Shown here piece after piece: positions 5,919 to 15,391 of a stretch of DNA of 46,691 nt. The position numbers and the translations under genes are program-made. The notes beneath the pieces were generated by a model, which worked only from the letters and a program-made list of their open reading frames with translations, was not told the DNA's origin and did not search any database. The number at the start of each line of letters is the position of its first letter. Position 1 is the first letter of the stretch. The stretch is from a virus, in IMG/VR virus record IMGVR_UViG_3300024999_000162, positions 1 to 46,691 of that record. One strand, given 5' to 3'.

Positions 5919-6101
5919 TTATTTTCGCTTAAACGAATCTGCAACAGAAATAATAAACAAAACCCCAAACCAAATAATTAATGAATACTCCATAAATTCC
6001 ATAATACCGTACCATTTTGCTACAACGTTGCACACTCCAAAACAAATAACTACAGCAATTAAAAGTCTAACCGCTTCTGCCTGTATTAGTTTTTTAATCA
6101 C
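5919..6101 (-). CDS. Two-TM small membrane protein, 60 aa
   Basis: Two hydrophobic segments (about 12-30 and 36-55) flank a short WYGIMEF loop, and the protein ends FKRK. The ATG overlaps the stop of the giant ejection-type gene (ATGA), so it is the last cistron of the morphogenesis operon. That position also fits a holin, though the lysis cassette lies farther left. No family is recognised. Confidence 0.65.
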   Translation of the reverse strand: MIKKLIQAEAVRLLIAVVICFGVCNVVAKWYGIMEFMEYSLIIWFGVLFIISVADSFKRK

Positions 6102-9100
6102 TTCTTAACCCCCAATAATTTTAATCCATTGCCACTTTTCCTAAACTTAACCTTGCGCTGCCTAAGAATTTGTATCTTACCATATTCTCCTGCTTTGCCT
6201 AAAATGTCAACCATTTTTTTAACTTGAATTTCAGGTCTTAGTTTAGGTGAAATTTTAGAGAATCCTTGTTGTGTTTTTTCTCCAACAATTTTCTGCATTT
6301 GTGACCACTCATCAGGGGTTAAGTCAAATCTCTCTCCGCTTACAGTAAAGTATCTTCTTGTCTCTCTTGGAAACTGGTTTGTTTCTCCGGTTTCTTGGAA
6401 TGTACTTATTGCTAACATTGCTTCTTTTGATGGATTATACTTATTAATAAATGCAGGATTTATGAATACATTAAATGGATTATTGCTATTGCCTGGGTAT
6501 GTCTGTTTTTCTTCTCCCAATACATCGTATGACTTAGGCAATGTTTTGGATAGTCCAGGTAATTTTACAATAACCCTATTAACCATATCTTTAAGGAAAT
6601 TGGTATCATAGGTAATCCTCGAAGAATTATCGGTTAATTGTTTAACTTGGTTTATTGCTGTAGGAATAAAACTAGCGGCAGCACCCTTAATAACCGTTCC
6701 TAATCCCCTTGCTGCTTGCTCTCCTGCTGTTTCGCCAGGATATTTAGTTGCTAACTGCTGGATGCCTGAGAATAAGGGTTGCTCCGCAATACTATTTATT
6801 GCTCCTACCATACCCTCTAAGTAGTTTTCCGGTTGACCTTTTATTGCCTTGCCAAATCCATTGTTAGACATATTTACCCCAAAGGACAAGGCCATAGCAA
6901 GGGGTTGGAACCAGTCGTAACTAATTAGCGTATCTCCTTTTTGTGGTTCTGCTTCTTTTTTATCGAAACCGCTAGTAACAAATCTTTTCAGTGCAGAGAA
7001 ATTAACCTTATATGCTCCACCCATAACTTTTTTCTGCATTGATCTAACATCTTTATCGGGGTCCATTGAACCAGTTAATATGCCTATGTCAGCCAAAAAC
7101 CAACCCATGCCAGACATTCCGACAGTACCAATTATTGCCCTGGAAAGTGCTAATATTGCTTCTCTGCGGTTAGGTTCTCCTGTCTTACGCCAAGGAACAT
7201 ATAATTCTTTTACAGACTTTAATACCCCTAATGGAGAATATTCAATGCCGCGCATGATTAATGCTCCCGGGGTGCGTGCGTACCTAAGAACAAGATCACC
7301 TAATCCCCATTCTTCTGTTGCGCCAAGGGTTGATAGTTTATTAAGTTTTCTCTTTATCCCCAATAGTGCTAATGAAAGAACATTATCATCCTGATAAGTT
7401 GCATATTTGCCATAATCCCTTGATACATCATTTGCAACATCAGAGATATTTTTTTCAATCTCCTTCATTTCAACTTCCACTAATGCCTTGTCTGTTTTGC
7501 CGGTCTTATTCATTACTCTAAGAACGGCCATTTCGCGCAATGTTTCATTTCTTGCCCTATTAAAAGCGGCATAATCCTCTGCTGTCAATCCAGCACCATT
7601 TAAGTTTTCAAGGAAAGACATTGTACGCTCTGCAATGTTGCCCTTTTCATTAAATGCTTTAGGTCTTAAATCAAACTGAGAAACAAGATTTTCTGGTCTT
7701 GTACCCATCCATCCTGCCTTTGCACCTTTTTTAATGCCAGTACCAATATCTTTAAACTCATTAGCAAATCCTTCAAGATAGTTATTAATCATATTGCCAC
7801 CAGATGTGCGGAAAGTTACCGTCCTTGGTGTACCTGTTAATTTAGATATAGTATAGTCAATCAAGGATGCAGGATATTTCGCGAATCTCTCTGCTCGATA
7901 AAATCCTTCATTGCCAATTATGTTCCTGATATGCGTTTTCAAGTTTAACAACTGAGCAACAACCTGACCACTACTTATTTTCTGCCATATGGTAGGTTTT
8001 TGTAGTGCAGCAAGCGCAGCATGAAGTTCCCATACAGCAAGTTCTTTGGCGTTTCCGGTAGAAGTCTGTATTTTCTCGGCAATCGCGATTAACTGATCAG
8101 CAGTATCTTTGGTTAGAGAAGGCAACCCCATCTTCTCGGCAACCGACCGCCTGTATTGCTCCTTAGATAATGCCCCCAGGTTAGACAACTCAATAATCTT
8201 CTGGTCAATAGTCCTCTGCTCTTTAGTAAGCGACCTCTCGCGAAACATATTCTTCAATATCTGCGCTTTCTTCGTTTCCGCTATCTCGGCAAATCTGGCC
8301 TGAATGTCCTGCGCCAACAATGCCGCTTCGTCCTTCGGTAACATACCCCTTGTAGTCAACTTTTCGGCCAACGTCTGCCCTGTTTTATCAACTACGGTAA
8401 AGTGCTGCCGGACAATGTTATTCACATCAATACCGTACTGCTTAATGCCCTTAGCAACCTCCCTACTTAACTGTCCCTTAGTGTAGGGGTGATAAAGGAG
8501 TTCGGCAAACATTTGGTCAAGGTTAACTCCTTCAACCGATAATCCCTTCGCCTCTAATTGCTTAACAATATCCTTCTTCGCCTCTGACCATACCTGATTA
8601 AACATTTTACGGTTATTTAAGGCGTTATATATCGGCAACATTCCATCCTTGGTGGACTTAGCACCTTCCACCTTCGGCATAGATTCTTTTGCTTTCTGCA
8701 TCAGAATATTAAACATTTCCTTAACGGGGTTATTTTCAGCACCCTTTGGCGTTTCCGTTGCCATCTTGATAATTTTCTTAGCAAGATCAGAAGTCTTATC
8801 ATCACGCTTTTTCGTTAACGCTTCGTCAAGTTTGCTGCCCAATTCCAAGGACAATACTTCTGCGTTCTTTCCGGTCAATCCGCTATCTTTAACGATAGAC
8901 TGAATAAAAGCGTTATTCTCTGCCTTAGTCCCTCGGAAATTCGGTGACATTGGACCAAAAGCACTCTGCTCTAAATCGAAGTTCTTATCCTTCATTGCCT
9001 CGACCAATATCCTGCTCAATGAACGCTCAGAATACGGCACATTCAAGTAATGCTCGATATACGCCTCAACGTCCTTCATAACCTGCGGCAGTTCGCCGTT

Positions 9101-12100
9101 TTGCTCAATGATAGATTGTTTGGCATCTTCCCATGTTTTGCGGTAGTTGTCGCTTTGCTGTAGTGCGGCGGCAATCTCATCCAAGGCACTTGTCTTAACA
9201 GGTTTAACCTTCTCTTTAGGTAATACCTCCTGCGCCTTTTTGAATAACGTCCTGACTATTTCCATCTCAGGTGTTATTGCTTTAGGTATCATGGGTTTAG
9301 TCCATTGAACAATCTTCTGACCTAATACGGCGGCAGGGTCAAATTCATCAGTTTTAGGTTTACCCGGTTTTCCTGCTGTAGTAGGTTTTTTCTTAGGAGT
9401 ACCGCCCAACTCAGGAGTTTCGCTAACCACTTGGTCAATTGCTTCCTTGTCGATACCGTCAAATTCTTCTTGGAGTTTACCGCTTAAATTATCGTGCTTA
9501 TCCTTAGTCTGTTTCGGCAACTCGTTAAACGCCTTTTTTGTTTCACGCTGTGCCTTGATTAAAACACCTTCCGGCGATAGGTTCTGAAATATCTTAACCG
9601 CCTGGATTTTCTGACCGGCAGAAGTTAACTGCTCCGCTAAACTCTCAAGCATATTTAGTGCCTGCTCATGCTTGCCCTGCCTTTGTAGTGCATAGGTTAA
9701 CTGACCGGCAAGTGCTGTTTGTTCTGCTGATGTTTCTGTTTTATCCATGACACGGTTAATGGCAACTTCGATACCGTTATCCTCGATAAACTTCCTCGCT
9801 GCCGCCTCGGTTTCAATATTCGTTATCGGTTTATATGCGCCTGGGCCTTCGGCGTAAATATCAACCAACAGACCTGCTTTGGTCATATCGTCAGTGACCG
9901 GAGCATCAATGGCAGTTCTTTGGAATGACCGCACCTTCTCGTTAGTGCCTGGCAGAGTCGCTTGTTTTTCTGGTAAAGTTAACCTTGCCGCCCCGATTGT
10001 TCCCTCGTCATAAGTTTCCGCTTTCTCCGGTTTCAGTCCAATATCCTCGGACATGGTTTTGGAAGTATTGCCGCCCTCAATATCCTGCTGCAATTCCTCT
10101 AACTCTGCCCATTCCTCTTCCGTCATACCTTCCTTAGTTTCCTTAACCTTAATATCGGTCCCATACGCCTTATTTTTCGCGTCAACGTATTCCTTAGATG
10201 GAGGATACTTATTACCGTAAATGTCGGTATATCCATCGGTCAAATGCTCGTCAATTAGCAACTCAATACGTTTAGCAAGTGCAACATTCTCCTGCCCTGC
10301 ATCGTCAATAATGCGCTGTAAAGCGTTATCAATGTCGGCATAACTAACCTTCTGCTCGTCAAGAATCTTAGCAATAGTATCTGTAGTCATGCGCTTATTG
10401 CCCCATGAGATATTCTCACCGCCGGTATTTTCGCCATATACCGTAGTACCGCCACGCTCTGCCTTTAATGATGCGGCAAGATCGCCCATCATATTTTTAG
10501 CCTGCTCTTGAACATACGGTTTCAACTCAGGGTGATTGTACTGCATGGCATTAACTTTCCTATCCCCGACATTCTTAGAGGTTCTCTTATCTACCGGAAT
10601 ATCAAAGCGTTTCGCTTCGGCATCAAGTTTTGCCTTTACCGCTTCAAAAGTCTCTGCCGCATAAGTCCCGTCCTTCTCAATATCCTTCGCGCCATTAAAA
10701 ACACTTCTGCGGTAAGTGTCAGCAGTACCGATGGGATCTGGAAATTTATCTTTGAGTTTGTTATAGTTTTGTTCCGCTAATGTATCCAATTCATGCGAAT
10801 AAGTTTTATCGTTGTTAAGCATCTTCATTTGTTTATCCAACTCAAACAATAGGGCATGGTCGGCATCAGGCAGGGTTATATTTGCTACGCCCTTACTGCC
10901 ACGATTGACCTTAATTTGAGTAGGCGGCAATGTTTCCTGCATTACTTCCGGTTGAATGGGAGTGACTTCCTGCTTAATCGGTGCGGCAGGGATATTTTCA
11001 TCGGCAAAAGTCTCAGCACCGCTTCGGTTGTTTACTCTCGGCACATCGTTAATAATAGGTTGCTGTTTAATCTCAGGAGTAACGATCTCAGGTGTTGCGA
11101 CTTCCGGTATTGTCTCAGGTACAACCTCCGGCACTTCTACTTTAGTTTCTGGTACTCGTACAACCTTGCGCCCAACACTAGCAGTCTTACCGTCCACATC
11201 AACCTGAATAATCATCCTGTCGGCAACTTTAACGGTTGCTTCTTTGCCGTTAGGTAGGATAACCTTGTCGCCCTGCTGTAGTCTAAACTGTGGGTATTCT
11301 GCCGCTAACTCAGGGTAAGCATCAATTATCCTGTTTATCCTGCCTAGATTAGTTGTATTCTTGACTACATTTCTTGCTAAATTAATGTCAGCAGGAATGT
11401 CCTGCTTGACTTCGGGAGAGGTGACTTCCTTTTCGACTAGAGGTGTTTCTTTAGACTTCTTCCTACCCAAATAACTACCTGCACCATGCAATGCCATGCC
11501 TAAAGCGGCATTGACTAATACTGCCTCTGCCGCTTCTCCTGTACCAAACTCACGATCATTAAGTTTTGCCATAGTAGTTTCATATGGTATCGTTGCGCCA
11601 CCGACTTTTAGACCTGTCTTAACGGCACCGGGTAGTTTCTCTAACCCCTTAACTACCCCAGGTAAGTTGCCTAAACCTAATCCGCGCTCAATCGCTTCTT
11701 CACTTACCTTAAATAACTGCGATCCTGCACTTATAGTGCCAAAAGGATTTTTCTTCGTCTTATCTATAAACCCCATGCCTGCGCCCCATAAGTCAGCAGA
11801 AATGTCACCAAAACCGCTACCTGTAGATGTTTTGTTGGGGTTACTTACGGTTGTTTCTATTTCAACGCCTGTCTGACTTGCTCTTTCTGCCCAAGGGTTA
11901 TCTAGTGCCGCTTTCAAGGGACTAACGACTGTCGCTAATCCCCTGCTGATTACCGGATTGTTTTTTGCAAACTTATCACTTATGCCATACTCGGAAGGTT
12001 TAAATTCGCTACCGCCCGGAAGTATGCCGCCAATCTTACTGTCTAAACTTTTATATAAAGAAGGTTTCTCAGCAGGTTTATCCTTAGTATCCATATAGTC

Positions 12101-12187
12101 ACTCAGCGCACGTATGCCATCGTCATTGAGTTCACTTACCTTTATTCTGCCTGTTCTTACTGCTTCGTAAAGTTTTTCTTGCGACAC
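6098..12187 (-). CDS. Giant internal virion/ejection-type protein, 2029 aa
   Basis: The GTG at 12187 has GGGGTGG upstream. The protein is mostly helical. It contains Gly/Ala-rich, amphipathic or hydrophobic stretches (about 165-240 and 1650-1800), a Val/Pro/Glu-rich linker at about 350-430, and a long coiled-coil-rich middle. Two stretches, about 1005-1135 and 1187-1325, look like an internal duplication (W.DAK..I..Q / W.EAK.DIV.Q; then Y....LSR.../Y....LSREV..). In podoviruses such giant proteins at the end of the structural operon are carried in the virion and ejected with DNA (compare T7 gp16). No catalytic motif was identified with confidence. Confidence 0.7.
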   Translation of the reverse strand: MSQEKLYEAVRTGRIKVSELNDDGIRALSDYMDTKDKPAEKPSLYKSLDSKIGGILPGGSEFKPSEYGISDKFAKNNPVISRGLATVVSPLKAALDNPWAERASQTGVEIETTVSNPNKTSTGSGFGDISADLWGAGMGFIDKTKKNPFGTISAGSQLFKVSEEAIERGLGLGNLPGVVKGLEKLPGAVKTGLKVGGATIPYETTMAKLNDREFGTGEAAEAVLVNAALGMALHGAGSYLGRKKSKETPLVEKEVTSPEVKQDIPADINLARNVVKNTTNLGRINRIIDAYPELAAEYPQFRLQQGDKVILPNGKEATVKVADRMIIQVDVDGKTASVGRKVVRVPETKVEVPEVVPETIPEVATPEIVTPEIKQQPIINDVPRVNNRSGAETFADENIPAAPIKQEVTPIQPEVMQETLPPTQIKVNRGSKGVANITLPDADHALLFELDKQMKMLNNDKTYSHELDTLAEQNYNKLKDKFPDPIGTADTYRRSVFNGAKDIEKDGTYAAETFEAVKAKLDAEAKRFDIPVDKRTSKNVGDRKVNAMQYNHPELKPYVQEQAKNMMGDLAASLKAERGGTTVYGENTGGENISWGNKRMTTDTIAKILDEQKVSYADIDNALQRIIDDAGQENVALAKRIELLIDEHLTDGYTDIYGNKYPPSKEYVDAKNKAYGTDIKVKETKEGMTEEEWAELEELQQDIEGGNTSKTMSEDIGLKPEKAETYDEGTIGAARLTLPEKQATLPGTNEKVRSFQRTAIDAPVTDDMTKAGLLVDIYAEGPGAYKPITNIETEAAARKFIEDNGIEVAINRVMDKTETSAEQTALAGQLTYALQRQGKHEQALNMLESLAEQLTSAGQKIQAVKIFQNLSPEGVLIKAQRETKKAFNELPKQTKDKHDNLSGKLQEEFDGIDKEAIDQVVSETPELGGTPKKKPTTAGKPGKPKTDEFDPAAVLGQKIVQWTKPMIPKAITPEMEIVRTLFKKAQEVLPKEKVKPVKTSALDEIAAALQQSDNYRKTWEDAKQSIIEQNGELPQVMKDVEAYIEHYLNVPYSERSLSRILVEAMKDKNFDLEQSAFGPMSPNFRGTKAENNAFIQSIVKDSGLTGKNAEVLSLELGSKLDEALTKKRDDKTSDLAKKIIKMATETPKGAENNPVKEMFNILMQKAKESMPKVEGAKSTKDGMLPIYNALNNRKMFNQVWSEAKKDIVKQLEAKGLSVEGVNLDQMFAELLYHPYTKGQLSREVAKGIKQYGIDVNNIVRQHFTVVDKTGQTLAEKLTTRGMLPKDEAALLAQDIQARFAEIAETKKAQILKNMFRERSLTKEQRTIDQKIIELSNLGALSKEQYRRSVAEKMGLPSLTKDTADQLIAIAEKIQTSTGNAKELAVWELHAALAALQKPTIWQKISSGQVVAQLLNLKTHIRNIIGNEGFYRAERFAKYPASLIDYTISKLTGTPRTVTFRTSGGNMINNYLEGFANEFKDIGTGIKKGAKAGWMGTRPENLVSQFDLRPKAFNEKGNIAERTMSFLENLNGAGLTAEDYAAFNRARNETLREMAVLRVMNKTGKTDKALVEVEMKEIEKNISDVANDVSRDYGKYATYQDDNVLSLALLGIKRKLNKLSTLGATEEWGLGDLVLRYARTPGALIMRGIEYSPLGVLKSVKELYVPWRKTGEPNRREAILALSRAIIGTVGMSGMGWFLADIGILTGSMDPDKDVRSMQKKVMGGAYKVNFSALKRFVTSGFDKKEAEPQKGDTLISYDWFQPLAMALSFGVNMSNNGFGKAIKGQPENYLEGMVGAINSIAEQPLFSGIQQLATKYPGETAGEQAARGLGTVIKGAAASFIPTAINQVKQLTDNSSRITYDTNFLKDMVNRVIVKLPGLSKTLPKSYDVLGEEKQTYPGNSNNPFNVFINPAFINKYNPSKEAMLAISTFQETGETNQFPRETRRYFTVSGERFDLTPDEWSQMQKIVGEKTQQGFSKISPKLRPEIQVKKMVDILGKAGEYGKIQILRQRKVKFRKSGNGLKLLGVKK

Positions 12188-12199
12188 ATTACCACCCCT

Positions 12200-13645
12200 T
12201 TATTTGAGGTAAGGATTAAGTTCTTTCCTGATTTCATCGTCTGACTTAGGAGTGCTATTAGTTGTATTTGTGGAAGTATTAGCACTCCTATTCCCACCAC
12301 TTAAAATATTGTAGTAGTAATTTATAGTACCGTCAGGATCATTTTCAAAGTTATCGTCCCTTTGTGCTGCCGCTAACGCTTTGCTCATTAATGCGCTATC
12401 ACCGCCGCCCAATTGATTGTATAACGGTAGAAGTTTTGCGGTTTCCCCGGTGAAGAATTCAGAAGGAGTTGTCCCAATCGAAGTCAGCAGCATATCAATA
12501 GCATCCTTGCTATTTGCTCCGGACTTCTTCGCCTCAATCATCCATTCGGGATCGCTCAGCAATGAACTGACTGTATAGTAGCCTGGATATTTCAAACCTT
12601 GTTGCTGATTCTGCTGATAACGACCAACCGCCTTATTGAGCAGGTCAGCAGTAGCAGCGTTTTGTCTCTCGCTTACCGTATCCCTGCCGCTTGCATCGAG
12701 ATTATACTTATTGATCTGCGCTTCTTTCGTCGCCTTATCTAAAGCAAACTGCCTCTCATCCTTCATTGCAGAATATGACTGTTGACCTGTTTCCGGATCA
12801 ATCCCGGTCATATCAATAATATCTCCCCTGCCACCAAGGGTATATTCTCCTGTATTACGATCCTTTTTAAATGTTGTAGCATAATCAATATCCCTGTCAA
12901 ACTCCGCTTTATCTGCTTCGGCAATGTCTTTGCCATAGTTACTCGTAGCATCGGCAAGTCCTAAAGCGTTTTTCTGGTTTCTATCGTATAAGTCGAGTGC
13001 CATTTTATCTACATCAGAAGATTGCTTACCCAATAAGTCACCGTATTGCCCTGCAAATTCTGCCATACCAAGATTATAGTTTTCGCCAAGATTAGTAAGT
13101 CCTTCGTTTTTCTGTGCTTCTAAGTCGGCATAAATCGGTTGATATGATTCGACTAACTTACTGCGCATGTAGTCAGCACCACCGCTGCCACCGTATTTAG
13201 CAAGATTAAACCCTTGACTTTCTCTATCGTTTTTAAACTTAAATCCGGTATTAGTCATACCACGATTATATTTACTCTCAATACTACGCATCATTTGATT
13301 TGCTTTAGTCTCATACTCATTCTGCCTTCTGTCGAGTTCGTCAAATTTTGACTGATATTGATTTCCTACCATACCTCTTGCCATTGACCGATATTGGTTC
13401 ATGGTGTTGCCATCTATAGGTTTGTACGCTACGGCAGAATTTAGCATAGTTGCTTTACTCGGATTAACGTATGCCCTATTATTCGCAGGGTTAATGCTAA
13501 AATCACCCGTATCCTCACGGTAGGTGGTACCTCCCATGTCAATAGTGCGCTTACCAACGTCACCACCTAACCAATTAACTTCCTGTCCTGCTGCCTCTGC
13601 GAATGGTCGAAGTGCTACCATTTTATCATAATTAATTGTTGCCAT
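12200..13645 (-). CDS. Probable internal virion protein, 481 aa, with CuAO-N-like N-terminus
   Basis: Residues about 8-42 (MVALRPFAEAAGQEVNWLGG....IDMGG..Y) resemble the CuAO_N1-type fold, here without a signal peptide. From about 70 to 340 it is charged and helical with many Gln and Tyr residues and regular N.L...Y spacing. The C-terminus is Asn/Ser/Thr-rich. It lies directly upstream of the giant ejection protein, the place where podoviruses keep smaller ejection proteins, so a shared role is inferred. GGAGG precedes the ATG. Confidence 0.65.
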   Translation of the reverse strand: MATINYDKMVALRPFAEAAGQEVNWLGGDVGKRTIDMGGTTYREDTGDFSINPANNRAYVNPSKATMLNSAVAYKPIDGNTMNQYRSMARGMVGNQYQSKFDELDRRQNEYETKANQMMRSIESKYNRGMTNTGFKFKNDRESQGFNLAKYGGSGGADYMRSKLVESYQPIYADLEAQKNEGLTNLGENYNLGMAEFAGQYGDLLGKQSSDVDKMALDLYDRNQKNALGLADATSNYGKDIAEADKAEFDRDIDYATTFKKDRNTGEYTLGGRGDIIDMTGIDPETGQQSYSAMKDERQFALDKATKEAQINKYNLDASGRDTVSERQNAATADLLNKAVGRYQQNQQQGLKYPGYYTVSSLLSDPEWMIEAKKSGANSKDAIDMLLTSIGTTPSEFFTGETAKLLPLYNQLGGGDSALMSKALAAAQRDDNFENDPDGTINYYYNILSGGNRSANTSTNTTNSTPKSDDEIRKELNPYLK

Positions 13646-14755
13646 CTAAACACCTCCTATTAGTGGTATAATAGTCTTTCCTGTGCTTGCATCTATGAGT
13701 ATATCTGTTATCTGACATTGTACGGTTATCGGGGTTATTGGACCGTTGCCCGGGTATGTCCATAAATGGAGCGATCCTAAGTTGCCACCGGCATATAACT
13801 GCTCTTGACTCCAAGCGTATTTATAGTATTCTCCGCTCACATCAACCCTTACATCATCGACGAAGTTTCCAACTTCGTAAGATTCTTCGGAAAAACTAGA
13901 TAATCCTAAATCGCACGTACCAACAACAATAAATATTACTCCATAATCATCCTGTGACACTTCAATAACATATAATTCGCCATTCTCTTTGAACATATCA
14001 AAGTACACAAAACCTATTGACGTAGTTTCAATAAAGGAAAAATCTGTAGTAGTAGAAGTTACTGAACTAACCTTACATATGCCAAAGGTATATTGAGTAA
14101 AAAACGTCGTATAGGCATAGGAACCATCTACAGCAGCAAAACTCAAACTCTGTATGCCTTTGGAAGTAGACCTTTGAACAAAATTAGTACAATCTAAATC
14201 TGACTGAGCAACATAGAGAGTTGTGTTGACTTTAAAAAAATATAATAATTTACTACCTGCTCTCGCCACTTCAAAATAACTGCCAAATGTTCGTGCCGTT
14301 ACTTGGTTTTCAGTGTAACCATTCCCATAAAAATCACTAAATCCTACCTTCATATAACCGCCAACAATAAACCTCACATAACGAATTTCATTGTTGTCGT
14401 AGTCTATATAAATGCGAGATGTAGAATAATTTATAATAATGCTATACGACGCATTTTCACCGTTCAAATCACACCTAACAATAACTACTTTATAATTGCT
14501 TTCATCGTCAATAACGCTTAAATATACCAATATCTCACTGTCGTAAATATGGCAAGTTGCCGGATATGGTTCAATACTATATGGTAGTGTAATGACTATT
14601 TTTGGCACCCAATTAGTACCGTCTAAATCTGTTTTACCTAAATATAATGTTCTGTCAATTTTCCAAATAACATACCGCTTATCGCCTGATTCTTTGTTTA
14701 ATAAAACACTGTTTACATCTTTGCCCCATGTCCTCTGACTTGCATTGTTAGGCAC
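13646..14755 (-). CDS. Beta-repeat virion protein, possible fibre or receptor-binding protein, 369 aa
   Basis: The sequence is almost entirely beta-rich, with recurring blades such as LYLGKTDLDGTNW and LYVAQSDLDCTNF spaced about 160 residues apart, typical of beta-propeller exo-domain proteins. No catalytic motif is seen. The GTG at 14755 has GGGGGG upstream, inside the previous gene. It lies between tail-associated and ejection genes, so a surface fibre or receptor-binding function is plausible but unproven. Confidence 0.55.
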   Translation of the reverse strand: MPNNASQRTWGKDVNSVLLNKESGDKRYVIWKIDRTLYLGKTDLDGTNWVPKIVITLPYSIEPYPATCHIYDSEILVYLSVIDDESNYKVVIVRCDLNGENASYSIIINYSTSRIYIDYDNNEIRYVRFIVGGYMKVGFSDFYGNGYTENQVTARTFGSYFEVARAGSKLLYFFKVNTTLYVAQSDLDCTNFVQRSTSKGIQSLSFAAVDGSYAYTTFFTQYTFGICKVSSVTSTTTDFSFIETTSIGFVYFDMFKENGELYVIEVSQDDYGVIFIVVGTCDLGLSSFSEESYEVGNFVDDVRVDVSGEYYKYAWSQEQLYAGGNLGSLHLWTYPGNGPITPITVQCQITDILIDASTGKTIIPLIGGV

Positions 14756-15200
14756 GTTTTACCGCCCCCCGACACTCAGCATGGATATAGACTTTCGCCG
14801 TTGCGGTTGCAGGCAGATTATCGCTTTTAAGTTTAACCACAATCTGACTATAACAATCGGCAGTAGTTCCAACTGTTTCCTGTATTATGTCGATAATCAT
14901 AGGCATAACGGGACTCGGAAAGTCTGTTTCTAATCCCCTAAATCCTGCGGTAACAATAGGTTCCTCTGTATATCCGTTGACCAAGGTAAATGTAATTGCA
15001 TCGGTATAGGGATAATCTGCAGAACCGCTTTCAAAGTAAACTCTCTCGTTGATAGGAGTATTTATTCCTGTCAACTCTGATATAGTTTTCATTGTGACTT
15101 TTAGTTTTTGCATATTAGTATCGTGAGTATCGACGATTTTCTTGTTGTTTTTGATATTAGACTGACCAATAGGCAATAGGTTAGGTGTTGTATTTGCCAT
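14748..15200 (-). CDS. Hypothetical virion protein, 150 aa
   Basis: The N-terminal third is helical (LLPIGQSNIKNNKKIVDTHDTNMQKLKVTMKTISELTG). The C-terminal two thirds are beta-rich (ITFTLVNGY.., IVVKLKSDNLPATATAKVYIHAECRG). That layout suits a small trimeric fibre or adaptor whose helical part attaches to the tail. It overlaps the propeller-like gene by 8 nt. I do not recognise the family. Confidence 0.6.
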   Translation of the reverse strand: MANTTPNLLPIGQSNIKNNKKIVDTHDTNMQKLKVTMKTISELTGINTPINERVYFESGSADYPYTDAITFTLVNGYTEEPIVTAGFRGLETDFPSPVMPMIIDIIQETVGTTADCYSQIVVKLKSDNLPATATAKVYIHAECRGAVKRA

Positions 15201-15391
15201 TAATGGTTCACCTCAACCATAACGTAATCTTGATTAATGCCAGCATTTTTCTTCAACTGACTAAGATGTTTCTCTGCCTTTTCCCTATCAACCCAAACAC
15301 GAATAGGTCTTTTGCCAGTCCACCACTCACCATTTTCTTTTAACTCACGATAAAATATTTGCCATGACTTAGGAATGGTTCTACCTTCCAT
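15200..15391 (-). CDS. Hypothetical protein, 63 aa
   Basis: This is a short basic protein (IFYRELKENGEWWTGKRPIRVWVDREKAEKHL). It is packed by start/stop contact with both neighbours in the virion operon, so it is very likely translated. I know no family. Confidence 0.6.
   Translation of the reverse strand: MEGRTIPKSWQIFYRELKENGEWWTGKRPIRVWVDREKAEKHLSQLKKNAGINQDYVMVEVNH

Noticed and set aside
10856-11876. Rightward frames of up to 133 codons opposite the giant ejection gene
   Set aside because: They lie antisense inside a well-supported 2029-aa gene and lack ribosome-binding sites.
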